Assembly: GCF_001995985.1 (NCBI RefSeq)
Contig: NZ_MUFC01000006.1
Coordinates: 53,903 to 117,902 of the forward strand
DNA length: 64,000 nucleotides
DNA from: Salinivibrio sharmensis
Lineage (GTDB): Bacteria > Pseudomonadota > Gammaproteobacteria > Enterobacterales > Vibrionaceae
Direction: 5' to 3'
A program made the translations under genes and the position numbers. This document shows, in pieces, positions 9,212 through 18,043 of this stretch (positions are counted from its first letter, which is position 1; the number at the start of each line of letters is the position of its first letter). A model generated the notes under the pieces. That model was not told where the DNA came from. It searched no databases and saw only the letters and a program-made list of their open reading frames with translations.

Positions 9212-12200
9212 TTATACGTTATCGACGCGCGCACGATCAATTCGTGTACATGCAAGCCGTAACAAGACCTGCAGTGGGTGTTGCAACCGCGTCTCACTAA
9301 ACCGCTTCACTTGGCTACGGCACGAGTAACCGGTTGCGAGCACTCTCTCGCTAGGTAGGTTTGCCAACTGTGGCGACCAACTTAAATCATAAATCGCGGC
9401 TGACGTTTCGCGCTTATCTGCTTCATGGCCATAAGTGCCCGCCATACCACAGCAACCCACAGAAATCGGTTTAAGCTCTGCCCCAAAATGCGCAAACAAC
9501 GCAACCCATTGTTGCTCAGCATGAGGTAACTGTGTTTTCTCGGTGCAATGGCCGAACAGATACCAGGGGTCAGCGTCACGGCTCGTCACGACCGGCATAT
9601 TAGGCAGAACACTGGCTAGCCACTCGTGGCTCAGCAACACATTGAAACCTCCCCGATGCTTACCGAGCGCTTCTTGATACTCATCGCGGTAACACAGCAC
9701 CAGCGCTGGATCGACGCCAACCATGGGAATATTTAACGTTGCCAGCTGATTCAAAAAGCCGGCGGTGTTACGAGCTGTTTGGGCGAAGCGGCGAAGAAAC
9801 CCTTTTACGTGCTGCGCTTTCCCATTAGGTTTGAACGGTACCAACATGGGCACCTTACCCAATTGCCGCGCCAATTTGATCAAATCTTGAATCAGAGGCG
9901 CTTCATAAAAGCTGGTAAACGGGTCTTGCACGATCAACACATAGTTTTCACGCTCTTGCGCAGATAACGCCTGTAACCAGGCTAAATCAAACTTAAGCGC
10001 GTGATCGCCCGCCAGAGACTGAGCCAGCGTCGGCACCGACAACGCCGGTGTGTCTGTATAGCCAATAAGCTTCGCAGTAAGCCCTTGGGCCCATTGAGGC
10101 TGGGTCGCCGCATTCACCCATTTTGGTGCTTTGGCCATCAGCGGTAGCAAGGTTTCAATGTTAGCCACTAAGTGGTCTTTCACCGGGCGCGGATAGCGGC
10201 TGTAATAGAGCTGCATAAAGCGCGAGCGGAAACTCGGCACATCCACTTTGATCGGACACTGACTAGCACAAGCCTTACACGCCAAGCAACCGCTCATCGC
10301 TTCCATGACTTCATGGCTAAAATCATCTGCTTCTCTGCGGCGGGTAAAATAGCGTCCGAATTTGGCCATCACTTCACGTACTGAAGGCGACTGAGTCATC
10401 AATGCCTGCTCAACGGTCAACGGATCGACACCTTGCTCGGACAGTAAACGCAACCACTCTCGCACAATTCCAGCGCGGCCTTTTGGCGAATGACGGCGGT
10501 CATAACTGACTTTCATTGAGGGACACATGGGTGAGGCCGTATCATAGTTAAAGCACAGCCCGTTGCCATTGCACTCCATTGCCCCCTTAAAGCTGTCACG
10601 CACTTCTACAGGGATTTGACGGTCATAAAAGCCACGCTTGGTGTCATCAACCTTCACCAGTGAATCCTGGCTGTTAATCGGTGTGCAGATTTTTCCTGGA
10701 TTCATCCGATTTTGCGGATCAAACGCCGCCTTGATATGGCGAAGCTGCGCAAACAAGGTCTCACCAAAAAACTCGGGGCCGTACTCCGAGCGATACCCTT
10801 TGCCATGCTCACCCCACATTAAGCCGCCATACTTGGCGACCAAGGCGACCACCTGGTCAGAGAGGGTTTTCATCACCCGTTCTTGGTCAGGGTCACACAA
10901 ATCTAGGGCTGGACGCACATGCAGCACCCCTGCATCGACATGACCAAACATGCCATAGTGCAAATGGTGGCTGTCAAGTAATGCCCGAAATTCACTGATA
11001 AAGTCAGCAAGGTGTTCCGGCGGCACACAGGTATCTTCGGCAAAGGCGACGGGTTTAGCTTTACCTTTTGTGGCACCTAGCAGTCCGACCGCCTTTTTAC
11101 GCATCGCGTAAATTTTGTTGATTGACGCGAGATCCCGACAAATCTGATAACCAATCACCCCTTTTTGCTTTTGTGCTATCAGGCTATCCAGTTGCTGACA
11201 CAATGCCGAAATCTGTTGTTCAATCTCACCAGCATCGTTCCCGGCAAACTCCACCATATTAATGCCGTGCATGGTTTTGCCGGGCACCTCTTGCAACAGA
11301 TCACTCACCGTATGCCAAACGATGTCGTTTCTTGCGAGATCAAGCACCTTGGCGTCAATGGTTTCAACTGACAGCGCGTTCGCCTCGACCATCGTCGGCG
11401 CGCTACGCAGTGCCGAATCAAAACTGTCGTATTTAATATTTACCAAAGTCCGCACGGTCGGGATCGGGGTGATATTGAGCTTGGCTTCGGCAATAAACGC
11501 TAAGGAGCCTTCAGCGCCACACAGCACGCGACCAATATCAAATGCAGTCAATGCGTCATCGTAAACATGCTTTAGGTCATACCCGGTTAAAAAGCGGTTA
11601 AGCGGCGGAAAGGTCTCGGTAATCAAATCTCGGTGCTCACGACAAACTGAGGACACCGTTTGCAGCGCACGGCCACTGAGATCATCGCGCGACATTGCTT
11701 GCTGAAGCTGATCCGCGTTGAGAGGCTGTGTATCGAGAACGCTACCATCCACGAGTACAGCTTTTAAACCCAGGACATGATCGGAGGTCTTACCGTAGCG
11801 TAGCGAGCCTTGACCCGAGGCATCGGTATTGATCATCCCACCAATGGTGGCGCGATTACTGGTCGATAAGTCAGGTGAGAAAAAGTACCCATACGGGCGC
11901 AATACATCATTGAGTTGGTCTTTGATAACGCCTGCTTGAACACGCACCCAACCTTGCTCAGGGTTCACTTCCAGCACCTGATTCATGTGACGAGACACAT
12001 CCACCACCACATGTTTGGTCAACGACTGACCGTTGGTGCCGGTACCACCGCCGCGGGGAGAAAACTTAATATCACTAAACGTCGGGGCTTGGACGGTCTG
12101 ACCAATAAGCTGAAGGTCACCAACCGATGCGGGAAAGAGAACGGCCTGCGGTAGGGCTTGATAAACACTGTTATCGGTGGCTACTGCAAGGCGGCTCGCA

Positions 12201-12304
12201 TAGGTCGATTCAATATCGCCTTGGAAACCAGCTTCTTGCAAAGCGGTAATAAAATCAACGACGGCGGACGACAAGCCCGCCTCTGGGTGTATTGCCGGTA
12301 TCAT
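9212..12304 (-). CDS. ydiJ: YdiJ-type FAD-linked dehydrogenase / Fe-S oxidoreductase (D-2-hydroxyacid type)
   Basis: The protein is 1030 residues from an ATG at 12304 with AGGA six bases upstream; a longer GTG start is less likely. Collinear with E. coli YdiJ. Domains in order: FAD-binding PCMH fold (PRGGGTGTNGQ, about 85-100; TIGGMINTDASGQGS), a FAD-oxidase C-terminal domain with the metal-site block GMFGHVDAGVLHVRP, a ferredoxin-like segment (CLACKACASQCPIKVDVP), and a CCG/heterodisulfide-reductase-like C-terminus (SVGCCGMAGTYGH). It should oxidise a D-2-hydroxyacid such as D-lactate or D-2-hydroxyglutarate and pass electrons through the Fe-S clusters. The substrate here is inferred. Confidence 0.93.
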   Translation of the reverse strand: MIPAIHPEAGLSSAVVDFITALQEAGFQGDIESTYASRLAVATDNSVYQALPQAVLFPASVGDLQLIGQTVQAPTFSDIKFSPRGGGTGTNGQSLTKHVVVDVSRHMNQVLEVNPEQGWVRVQAGVIKDQLNDVLRPYGYFFSPDLSTSNRATIGGMINTDASGQGSLRYGKTSDHVLGLKAVLVDGSVLDTQPLNADQLQQAMSRDDLSGRALQTVSSVCREHRDLITETFPPLNRFLTGYDLKHVYDDALTAFDIGRVLCGAEGSLAFIAEAKLNITPIPTVRTLVNIKYDSFDSALRSAPTMVEANALSVETIDAKVLDLARNDIVWHTVSDLLQEVPGKTMHGINMVEFAGNDAGEIEQQISALCQQLDSLIAQKQKGVIGYQICRDLASINKIYAMRKKAVGLLGATKGKAKPVAFAEDTCVPPEHLADFISEFRALLDSHHLHYGMFGHVDAGVLHVRPALDLCDPDQERVMKTLSDQVVALVAKYGGLMWGEHGKGYRSEYGPEFFGETLFAQLRHIKAAFDPQNRMNPGKICTPINSQDSLVKVDDTKRGFYDRQIPVEVRDSFKGAMECNGNGLCFNYDTASPMCPSMKVSYDRRHSPKGRAGIVREWLRLLSEQGVDPLTVEQALMTQSPSVREVMAKFGRYFTRRREADDFSHEVMEAMSGCLACKACASQCPIKVDVPSFRSRFMQLYYSRYPRPVKDHLVANIETLLPLMAKAPKWVNAATQPQWAQGLTAKLIGYTDTPALSVPTLAQSLAGDHALKFDLAWLQALSAQERENYVLIVQDPFTSFYEAPLIQDLIKLARQLGKVPMLVPFKPNGKAQHVKGFLRRFAQTARNTAGFLNQLATLNIPMVGVDPALVLCYRDEYQEALGKHRGGFNVLLSHEWLASVLPNMPVVTSRDADPWYLFGHCTEKTQLPHAEQQWVALFAHFGAELKPISVGCCGMAGTYGHEADKRETSAAIYDLSWSPQLANLPSERVLATGYSCRSQVKRFSETRLQHPLQVLLRLACTRIDRARVDNV

Positions 12305-12409
12305 TGCTGTTCCTGTGCGCAGTCTCACCATGCCTGGTGCAATTTTTGTTGTGCTGTCACTTTACCTTAACTCTTGGCACAGCCAAAGCGATCACCGGGT
12401 AAATCCTTA

Positions 12410-13891
12410 TCACCACGCGCGCCAACCTAGCCGCATACTCGACCATTTAGCGAGTTCTGGGCTGGCAATCAGTGCCCAAGGGCCCAAACTCCACGCTGCC
12501 ATTGAAACGACAATCAGCACAATCCAGCTTAAGCCTGTCAGCTGTGCCACTCCCCAGGCAGCCCCCACAATGGCGGCGATACCGAAAAAAATCCACGCCA
12601 GCGTTAACAGTTTGCCATTGAGCTGGCTGGCCGGCTTATGACTAGGAAAGAGCTTATGCCAAACTTGACCGGTATACACACCAGCAGCTAACGCTGACAG
12701 ATAAACCAAGTTGGGTAATTTAAGCGCCAGCGCCAACAGCGCCATGATAAGGCACGCTAAAAACCAGATCCGGCCTGTGATCAACATGGGTCTGTCGTTG
12801 CCCACCGTCACGGCATCCAGCTTAACGGTCGCCCAAGCAACACTGGCACCGACCAAAGCGCCAATGACCACATCACTGGCAAAATGCACCCCAAGGTACA
12901 TGCGGTTCAGCCCCATAAGCACGATCACCAACAACGCCACCGCAAGCGCGCCAAACGCGGGTGGGTGGGTGACGCGACGTTTTAGATACCAAGCAGTCAT
13001 CACTGCCGCTGCAAGCAATGTATGTCCACTGGGTACGGTAAAACCGCTTGCCTGCCCTATTTGTAAGTCAGGCCATAAATAAAACGGCCTTGGCATGGCA
13101 AAGCCACTTTTTAGCGTCGTCGACACTGCCGCCGCGCTTATTAACAAAAAGAGAAGTGATAATGCGGATTTATGGCCACGAAAGACCAAAAATAGCGGCA
13201 GCAGTGCAATATAAAAGGCGGTTTCTCCTAACGTATTGACCAGTTTGAACACGGCGCTTACTGTTGTTTTCCCCGCCTCACCCAGTTGTTGTACGGTGTT
13301 TTGTATGCCTGATACTAATCCATATTGACTGACATAAAACACAGGCGCTAAGGCGCTAAAATCTGCCATCGCACTAACATCACTGCTTGGCGTTCTCGCC
13401 GCTAGCGACCATAAGAGGTCGCGACGATCATTAAACCGATAGCGATAATCTTGCGCATGGGCCTTCGGTACCAGTCGTGCTTGCTCAATTTCAGAGGCAA
13501 AATGGGGCGCACGCCAAGCGGGCAAAAGGCCCATACCCTCAGCGGTAGAAACCACAGGCAATGGCGCCTGACTTTGACAGGCAAACAACACACCGCGCGC
13601 ATCCTGATGATACACATCACCGACCGTCACACGGATTGCCGTTTCCTCAAACACTTCGCGGGCTAGCGCTCTGCTCGGTGATTCGGCCAAGTTAACCCGT
13701 CCGCCCGGCAAACCATACCGCCCGGTTACTGTGTCTTTAACTAATAAAAGACGGCCTGCAGGATCCGAGATAATGCACGCGACCCCAGCGATCCCTTGCT
13801 CGGCCGAGAACGTAGTCTCACTGTTAGCCAAGGCATCGCTCGACACAAATCCGCTAAAGACTGACAATAGTAAAGCGATAATCCGTTTCAT
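12410..13891 (-). CDS. Exported Nudix hydrolase fused to PAP2 phosphatase
   Basis: The protein is 493 residues. A signal peptide (MKRIIALLLSVFSGFVSSDALA) is followed by a Nudix domain with box GRVNLAE-x7-REVFEETAI; the usual EExG glycine is Ala. A membrane PAP2 domain carries KSGFAMPRP, PSGHT and NRMYLGVHFASD, where the Ser of the third motif is Asn. Further helices close the C-terminus. The fusion is known in Vibrio relatives. I infer that it cleaves a diphosphate-linked lipid or nucleotide at the outer face of the inner membrane, for example undecaprenyl or phospholipid pyrophosphates. The signal peptide places the Nudix part outside the cytoplasm, away from cytosolic nucleotides. Confidence 0.85.
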   Translation of the reverse strand: MKRIIALLLSVFSGFVSSDALANSETTFSAEQGIAGVACIISDPAGRLLLVKDTVTGRYGLPGGRVNLAESPSRALAREVFEETAIRVTVGDVYHQDARGVLFACQSQAPLPVVSTAEGMGLLPAWRAPHFASEIEQARLVPKAHAQDYRYRFNDRRDLLWSLAARTPSSDVSAMADFSALAPVFYVSQYGLVSGIQNTVQQLGEAGKTTVSAVFKLVNTLGETAFYIALLPLFLVFRGHKSALSLLFLLISAAAVSTTLKSGFAMPRPFYLWPDLQIGQASGFTVPSGHTLLAAAVMTAWYLKRRVTHPPAFGALAVALLVIVLMGLNRMYLGVHFASDVVIGALVGASVAWATVKLDAVTVGNDRPMLITGRIWFLACLIMALLALALKLPNLVYLSALAAGVYTGQVWHKLFPSHKPASQLNGKLLTLAWIFFGIAAIVGAAWGVAQLTGLSWIVLIVVSMAAWSLGPWALIASPELAKWSSMRLGWRAW

Positions 13892-13938
13892 GCGGCAGCT
13901 CCTGAATGCTTGTGTCCTGATGAAAGATAAGGAAAAGA

Positions 13939-15561
13939 ATGACGCAGCCAGACCCTATTAGTCCCTATTATTACCATCATAACTTTCAAAACTTGATGGA
14001 TTTAGTCTGCGAACGTGACTGGGATCTGCTCACAAACAACGAACGCCATTGGCTGACGACCTTTCAACAGCTTAGCTTCAAAGCACAGTGTCTGCTGGTG
14101 CGTTTATTGATGCGCCGTCACGACTGGTTTTTGGCCGATTCGTTGCACTACGATGAGCTGGGTGAAACACCGCCGCTGCTCGCCACCTTGGCTGAACATC
14201 AGTTGATTAGCCTCACCCATACTGCCCCGTCAGAGGTGGTATTTAAATTACTCACCAAAGCACAACTTATGGCGGCTTTTCCTGATACAGGACTCGCCAA
14301 AAGTGCGCCTAAAAGCCAGTGGCAGCAGGCGATAGAGGATCTCTACGGCAACAGGCTCGACAGCCCTTATACATTGGTGGTCTGCCACCAGCCAGACATC
14401 TTACCGGTATTAAACCTGCTGTATTTTGGCAATTCGCGCCAGGATTTGAGCCAGTTCGTAGTGGCCGAGCTGGGTATCCAACACTTTGAGCCCTATCCCA
14501 TTCGGCAAGCCGATCGCTTATTTGAGCATCGGTCCCAAATAAACGACTGGCTGCACTTATCCGCATTAAACGAGATCGTGTGGCAAGCGCGCAAAAACAA
14601 GCAACCTAAAGAGGTATTGGCGTTAGCACCCTGTTTGCCAGCCCCTTTTGACTGGGCACCGCTCGAGCGCAAGCGTCAGCGCTTGGTTAATCGCATTGCC
14701 CGCGAATTTGAGCGCCAGGATGATTTATCGACCGCATTGTCGCTGTATCAAACCACCACTCAGCCACCCAGCCAAGAACGACGCGCACGCATCTTGATAA
14801 AGCAAGGTGACATTAAAGCGGCTGCAACGATCATCGCAACCATGCTCCAAGCCCCACACGATGAAGAAGAGCGTGACGTAGCGTATCGCCTAGCAAAACA
14901 AAAGCCGATTCGTGCCCTTGGCCAGTCGGCACCCGCAACACTTGCCACACAGCCACCGTTGCCTACCGAATCATTAACGTTAGCGCTTGAGCAGCGGGTA
15001 GAACACGAGGTCGCTGACTATTATCGTCAGCAAGGCTGGGAGGTATGGTTCAGCGAAAACAGCTTGCTTAACGCACTGTTTGGGCTGTTTTTTTGGGATA
15101 TATTGTTTTTGCCAGTTCGTGGTGCCTTTCTTAATCCGTTTCAACGTGGGCCGCGCGATCTCTATAGCGACGACTTTGTTAGTAAACGGCAGGCACAGAT
15201 TGACCAACGCCTCGCCGAGATTGACCGAGCACGCGATTGGGTGGCGCAACATTATCAGCAAAAGCACGGCATCACGAACGAGTGGGTAAATTGGTCAGTG
15301 ATAGAGTGGCCGCTGCTTGAGGCTGCGTTAGTCATGCTCACAGACACACAGCTTCGCGCCTGTTTTCAACGTATTCTGTTCGACCGTCGCCATAACCGCC
15401 GCGGCCATCCAGACTTGTTTATGTGCCGAGGCGCATCCTACCAATGGGTAGAAGTAAAGGGGCCAGGCGATACACTGCAGCCCCACCAAACACGCTGGCT
15501 TCAGTTTTTTCAACAGCATGAGATCCCAGCGAAAGTGGCGTATGTCACGTCGAACGAATGA
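13939..15561 (+). CDS. FAN1-like VRR-NUC structure-specific nuclease
   Basis: The protein is 540 residues; the ATG at 13939 has AAGGAAAAG directly before it. The N-terminal two-thirds is helical with SAP/TPR-like character (an N-terminal FAN1-type DNA-binding region). The C-terminus is a VRR-NUC nuclease with a PD-(D/E)xK core: GHPDLFMC, then WVEVKGPGD and QTRWLQFFQQ. Family members cut 5' flaps and branched DNA and act in cross-link repair. It is divergent from the Nudix-PAP2 gene, so no operon partner suggests a pathway. Confidence 0.87.
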   Translation: MTQPDPISPYYYHHNFQNLMDLVCERDWDLLTNNERHWLTTFQQLSFKAQCLLVRLLMRRHDWFLADSLHYDELGETPPLLATLAEHQLISLTHTAPSEVVFKLLTKAQLMAAFPDTGLAKSAPKSQWQQAIEDLYGNRLDSPYTLVVCHQPDILPVLNLLYFGNSRQDLSQFVVAELGIQHFEPYPIRQADRLFEHRSQINDWLHLSALNEIVWQARKNKQPKEVLALAPCLPAPFDWAPLERKRQRLVNRIAREFERQDDLSTALSLYQTTTQPPSQERRARILIKQGDIKAAATIIATMLQAPHDEEERDVAYRLAKQKPIRALGQSAPATLATQPPLPTESLTLALEQRVEHEVADYYRQQGWEVWFSENSLLNALFGLFFWDILFLPVRGAFLNPFQRGPRDLYSDDFVSKRQAQIDQRLAEIDRARDWVAQHYQQKHGITNEWVNWSVIEWPLLEAALVMLTDTQLRACFQRILFDRRHNRRGHPDLFMCRGASYQWVEVKGPGDTLQPHQTRWLQFFQQHEIPAKVAYVTSNE

Positions 15562-15645
15562 TGTAGGCCGCCCCAGACTCACTGGGACATGTCTATCACC
15601 GCCTCTCAATCTCTCGACAGCCATCGCACTCTTAACGTGACGTTG

Positions 15646-16386
15646 TCACTCTTTTTCTTCGACATGTGGATTAAAAATGTAATGAGAGCCATCGTAAACC
15701 AGCCGTTTAATCAACGCCTCACAATGTTTGAGACCGCTGCGGTCAAATGAGACGCCATAACGCTGCATGCCCCATTTTTGTTGGCGGTTCTCGATTTGCC
15801 CACTCAAGATAAAACACTCGTCACTGTTTGGTGCTTGGATTTGAATCGCCATTTGGTGGTGTTTTTCAAACACAGGGGCAATGGCATCAAAACTAAACCC
15901 ACAACCACCTGCAGAAATATCGGTAAGATTGACGGGCAAACGGCGATGATCGAGCGGAATTTCCCCTTTGACGTTTAACTCATAACGATTATCTTTGCGC
16001 TGTTGTATCAGTTTGGCTTGTTGCGGTAATTCGACCATTACCAAATTAATTGGCGTTTTGAGCACAGTTGAGATCTTAGAGGCGAACCGTACTTTAGCCC
16101 CCTCGCCCTCATCAGATACTGCATCAACCGCCAAGCGATAACCTTCAATAAAAAACTGATTAACTTGATTAAGATTCTCGGTCGGTAGCGAAAAGAATAA
16201 GCGTTTTTCACCATCAAAGCCGATAAAGGTACATTCACAACGGTACGTTTGTCCCACTGGAGTCTTTATTTGTACGTGAGTCGTGGTGCCATGTTTCATA
16301 AATGCCACAGCACGTAATCCTATGACGGTCTCTTCTCTCACCGTTTTATATTTTTTGGCCTTAAGTTCAGGCAAAGACTGCATCAT
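15646..16386 (-). CDS. PilZ-domain c-di-GMP receptor with YcgR-like N-terminus
   Basis: The protein is 246 residues. An N-terminal beta-rich YcgR-N-like region (to about 115) is followed by a PilZ domain with both ligand motifs: RKDNR in QQRKDNRYELN, and DISAGGCGF (DxSxxG). It should bind c-di-GMP and act as an effector. YcgR proteins brake flagella, while other members control exopolysaccharide or cell shape, and the context does not decide between them. Two adjacent ATGs could serve as the start. It lies downstream of the DUF945 gene but is separated from it by a hairpin terminator. Confidence 0.88.
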   Translation of the reverse strand: MMQSLPELKAKKYKTVREETVIGLRAVAFMKHGTTTHVQIKTPVGQTYRCECTFIGFDGEKRLFFSLPTENLNQVNQFFIEGYRLAVDAVSDEGEGAKVRFASKISTVLKTPINLVMVELPQQAKLIQQRKDNRYELNVKGEIPLDHRRLPVNLTDISAGGCGFSFDAIAPVFEKHHQMAIQIQAPNSDECFILSGQIENRQQKWGMQRYGVSFDRSGLKHCEALIKRLVYDGSHYIFNPHVEEKE

Positions 16387-16416
16387 CGATCGCTTTTATC
16401 GTTTTTATCGTTTTTA

Positions 16417-16456
16417 AAGGAATAAGGGCACGGACGTTTCAATCATCCCCGTGCCC
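16417..16456 (-). terminator. Rho-independent terminator after the DUF945 gene
   Basis: On the minus strand GGGCACGG and CCGTGCCC (16449-16456 and 16426-16433) pair across a 15-base loop, followed by a T-rich stretch. It sits between the DUF945 stop and the PilZ start, which suggests separate transcription. Confidence 0.65.
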
Positions 16457-16465
16457 GTGAGGTAT

Positions 16466-17761
16466 TTACATCAGCATAAACATCACAAATTGCACCAGTG
16501 GTATGGCAGTGCCATCAGAGGTGATGATTTGGTTTCCCTCGATTTTGGCAGTCAGCACGGTGTTTTCATTTGTTTGTGTGACAAAGCCCGCTTTGGTCAG
16601 ATCTTGTATTTTTGCTTGCCACGGTGACTGTGTCAGCACCCCATTGGGTACCGAAACATCGAGATCACCGCTCACCTGATTGATCAATTGTTGAAGATTG
16701 AACACGCCAGTTGGCTCACTGTCTTTCACATCAACGTGCATGTCGACACTGATATCCCCCTCCGGCAACGTTATGCTCGCGGGCGACAAATCAATCGATA
16801 ACCCCGATTGCAACAATTGCACCAAAGCTTGATCAAAGGCCGCCATACTGACAGGGGCGCCACCTTCTTGCCACTGCGACGAGAGTAACGCGATTTGGGA
16901 CATGGCACTGTAATCAAGATGATTGGCATCGAGTGCCACTACCAAGTTACGCCACTGCGTGTTGTTTGGTAACGCAATCGTCCCCACCGTCAGTTGGTTG
17001 GTGTTATTTAGCTCGCGGGTTGACGTTGACTCAGACGCAACCAACTTGTTCCCTATCTCAAGCTTGACGTCACCCAGCTTTAACGATTGACCGCTCACAT
17101 CACTGAAGTGCGCTTGCTCGAGCGATAAAGACTGTTCACCAATCCACAGGCCATCTTGCAAATAGCCGCTTCCTGACCCCGACACGCTATCCACTTTCAG
17201 TTGCTGCCCACTATCGTCGTTGAAGGCCAGCGCGGGTAAAGAAAAGGTGGCGTTCACATGTCCTTTGCGGTCGATCTCGCCTTGTAGGCTTAGCTCACTC
17301 GCGGTCAGGTTACTGCTCGCCTCTGATAGTGAAAAAGGCGCGACAGTAAGATGATAGTCGGATGCCCCTGTCATCAAGGTATCCAGCTTTAAACGAATTG
17401 GGGTTGGGTTACCGGGCCACGCTTTTTGCGTAATCGCTTGGAGCTCAGGCGTCATCACCAATGTGTTGCTTGATGACACGCCAAATACGCCGTGAGAGAT
17501 CTCTGAGGCGATTTCGTAACTAACGGGTAAACCCGACTGCGCAAGCATCGCTTTGCTCTCACCCTGAAACTCAACACGCGTGACCGCCTGTGAGCTCAGA
17601 TAGCCGCGTTCATACGCCTGCTGCTCAAGCGTGAATTCTGGTGTTGAACGCTGATCGACTTCTCGCTCATACATCGACTGTGCGATTTGCCCAGTCGCAA
17701 ACGGCCAACACGCCACAATCGCAAGTCCCCCAGCAATTGCGCCATACTTTCCTAAAAACAT
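16466..17761 (-). CDS. DUF945 (YdgA-like) envelope protein
   Basis: The protein is 431 residues. An N-terminal membrane anchor or signal (IAGGLAIVACWPFATG) is followed by a long beta-rich soluble region with repeated amphipathic strands (SLQGEIDRKGHVNATFSLPALAFN, VDMHVDVKDSEPTGVFNL). This is the DUF945/YdgA layout. By topology most of the protein is periplasmic. The molecular function of the family is unknown. Divergent from the sensor kinase at 18044. Confidence 0.82.
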   Translation of the reverse strand: MFLGKYGAIAGGLAIVACWPFATGQIAQSMYEREVDQRSTPEFTLEQQAYERGYLSSQAVTRVEFQGESKAMLAQSGLPVSYEIASEISHGVFGVSSSNTLVMTPELQAITQKAWPGNPTPIRLKLDTLMTGASDYHLTVAPFSLSEASSNLTASELSLQGEIDRKGHVNATFSLPALAFNDDSGQQLKVDSVSGSGSGYLQDGLWIGEQSLSLEQAHFSDVSGQSLKLGDVKLEIGNKLVASESTSTRELNNTNQLTVGTIALPNNTQWRNLVVALDANHLDYSAMSQIALLSSQWQEGGAPVSMAAFDQALVQLLQSGLSIDLSPASITLPEGDISVDMHVDVKDSEPTGVFNLQQLINQVSGDLDVSVPNGVLTQSPWQAKIQDLTKAGFVTQTNENTVLTAKIEGNQIITSDGTAIPLVQFVMFMLM

Positions 17762-18043
17762 GTTTTCTTTGCCTCAAGCACGCGAAAAGCCATAGTGTAA
17801 CTAAAATTGGGTGGTGAAGATAACGCGTTATACTGTCCAGGCAAACTGTTATGGAAGCTACCGCACAGGTCAATAGACAAAAAATAATAACAAGGGACTT
17901 TCTCACTAATGAGGCAAGGACGTGTATCACAGTACCGCCATGCAGAATACGGTGTATTTATTCATGAATGTCGACCATTTCGCATCATTGCCGCGGATAA
18001 ATGCATACAATCAAAGCATATTTGCGGTAGACCGACAGAGTGT
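17762..18043. other. Divergent intergenic region upstream of the kinase/regulator pair
   Basis: About 280 bp between the DUF945 start and the preferred kinase start. The kinase frame is open back to an ATG at 17909, but those 45 codons encode nothing like a receiver N-terminus and are probably not translated. No clear operator or RNA structure was seen. Confidence 0.4.

Noticed and set aside
16391..16416. Short direct repeats of TTTTATCG before the PilZ gene
   Set aside because: Only two or three short AT-rich units; likely chance, and no regulator pattern fits.
17909..18043. 45-residue N-terminal extension of the pseudo-receiver kinase
   Set aside because: The receiver fold starts at 18044 exactly as in the partner gene, and the extra residues have no domain character.
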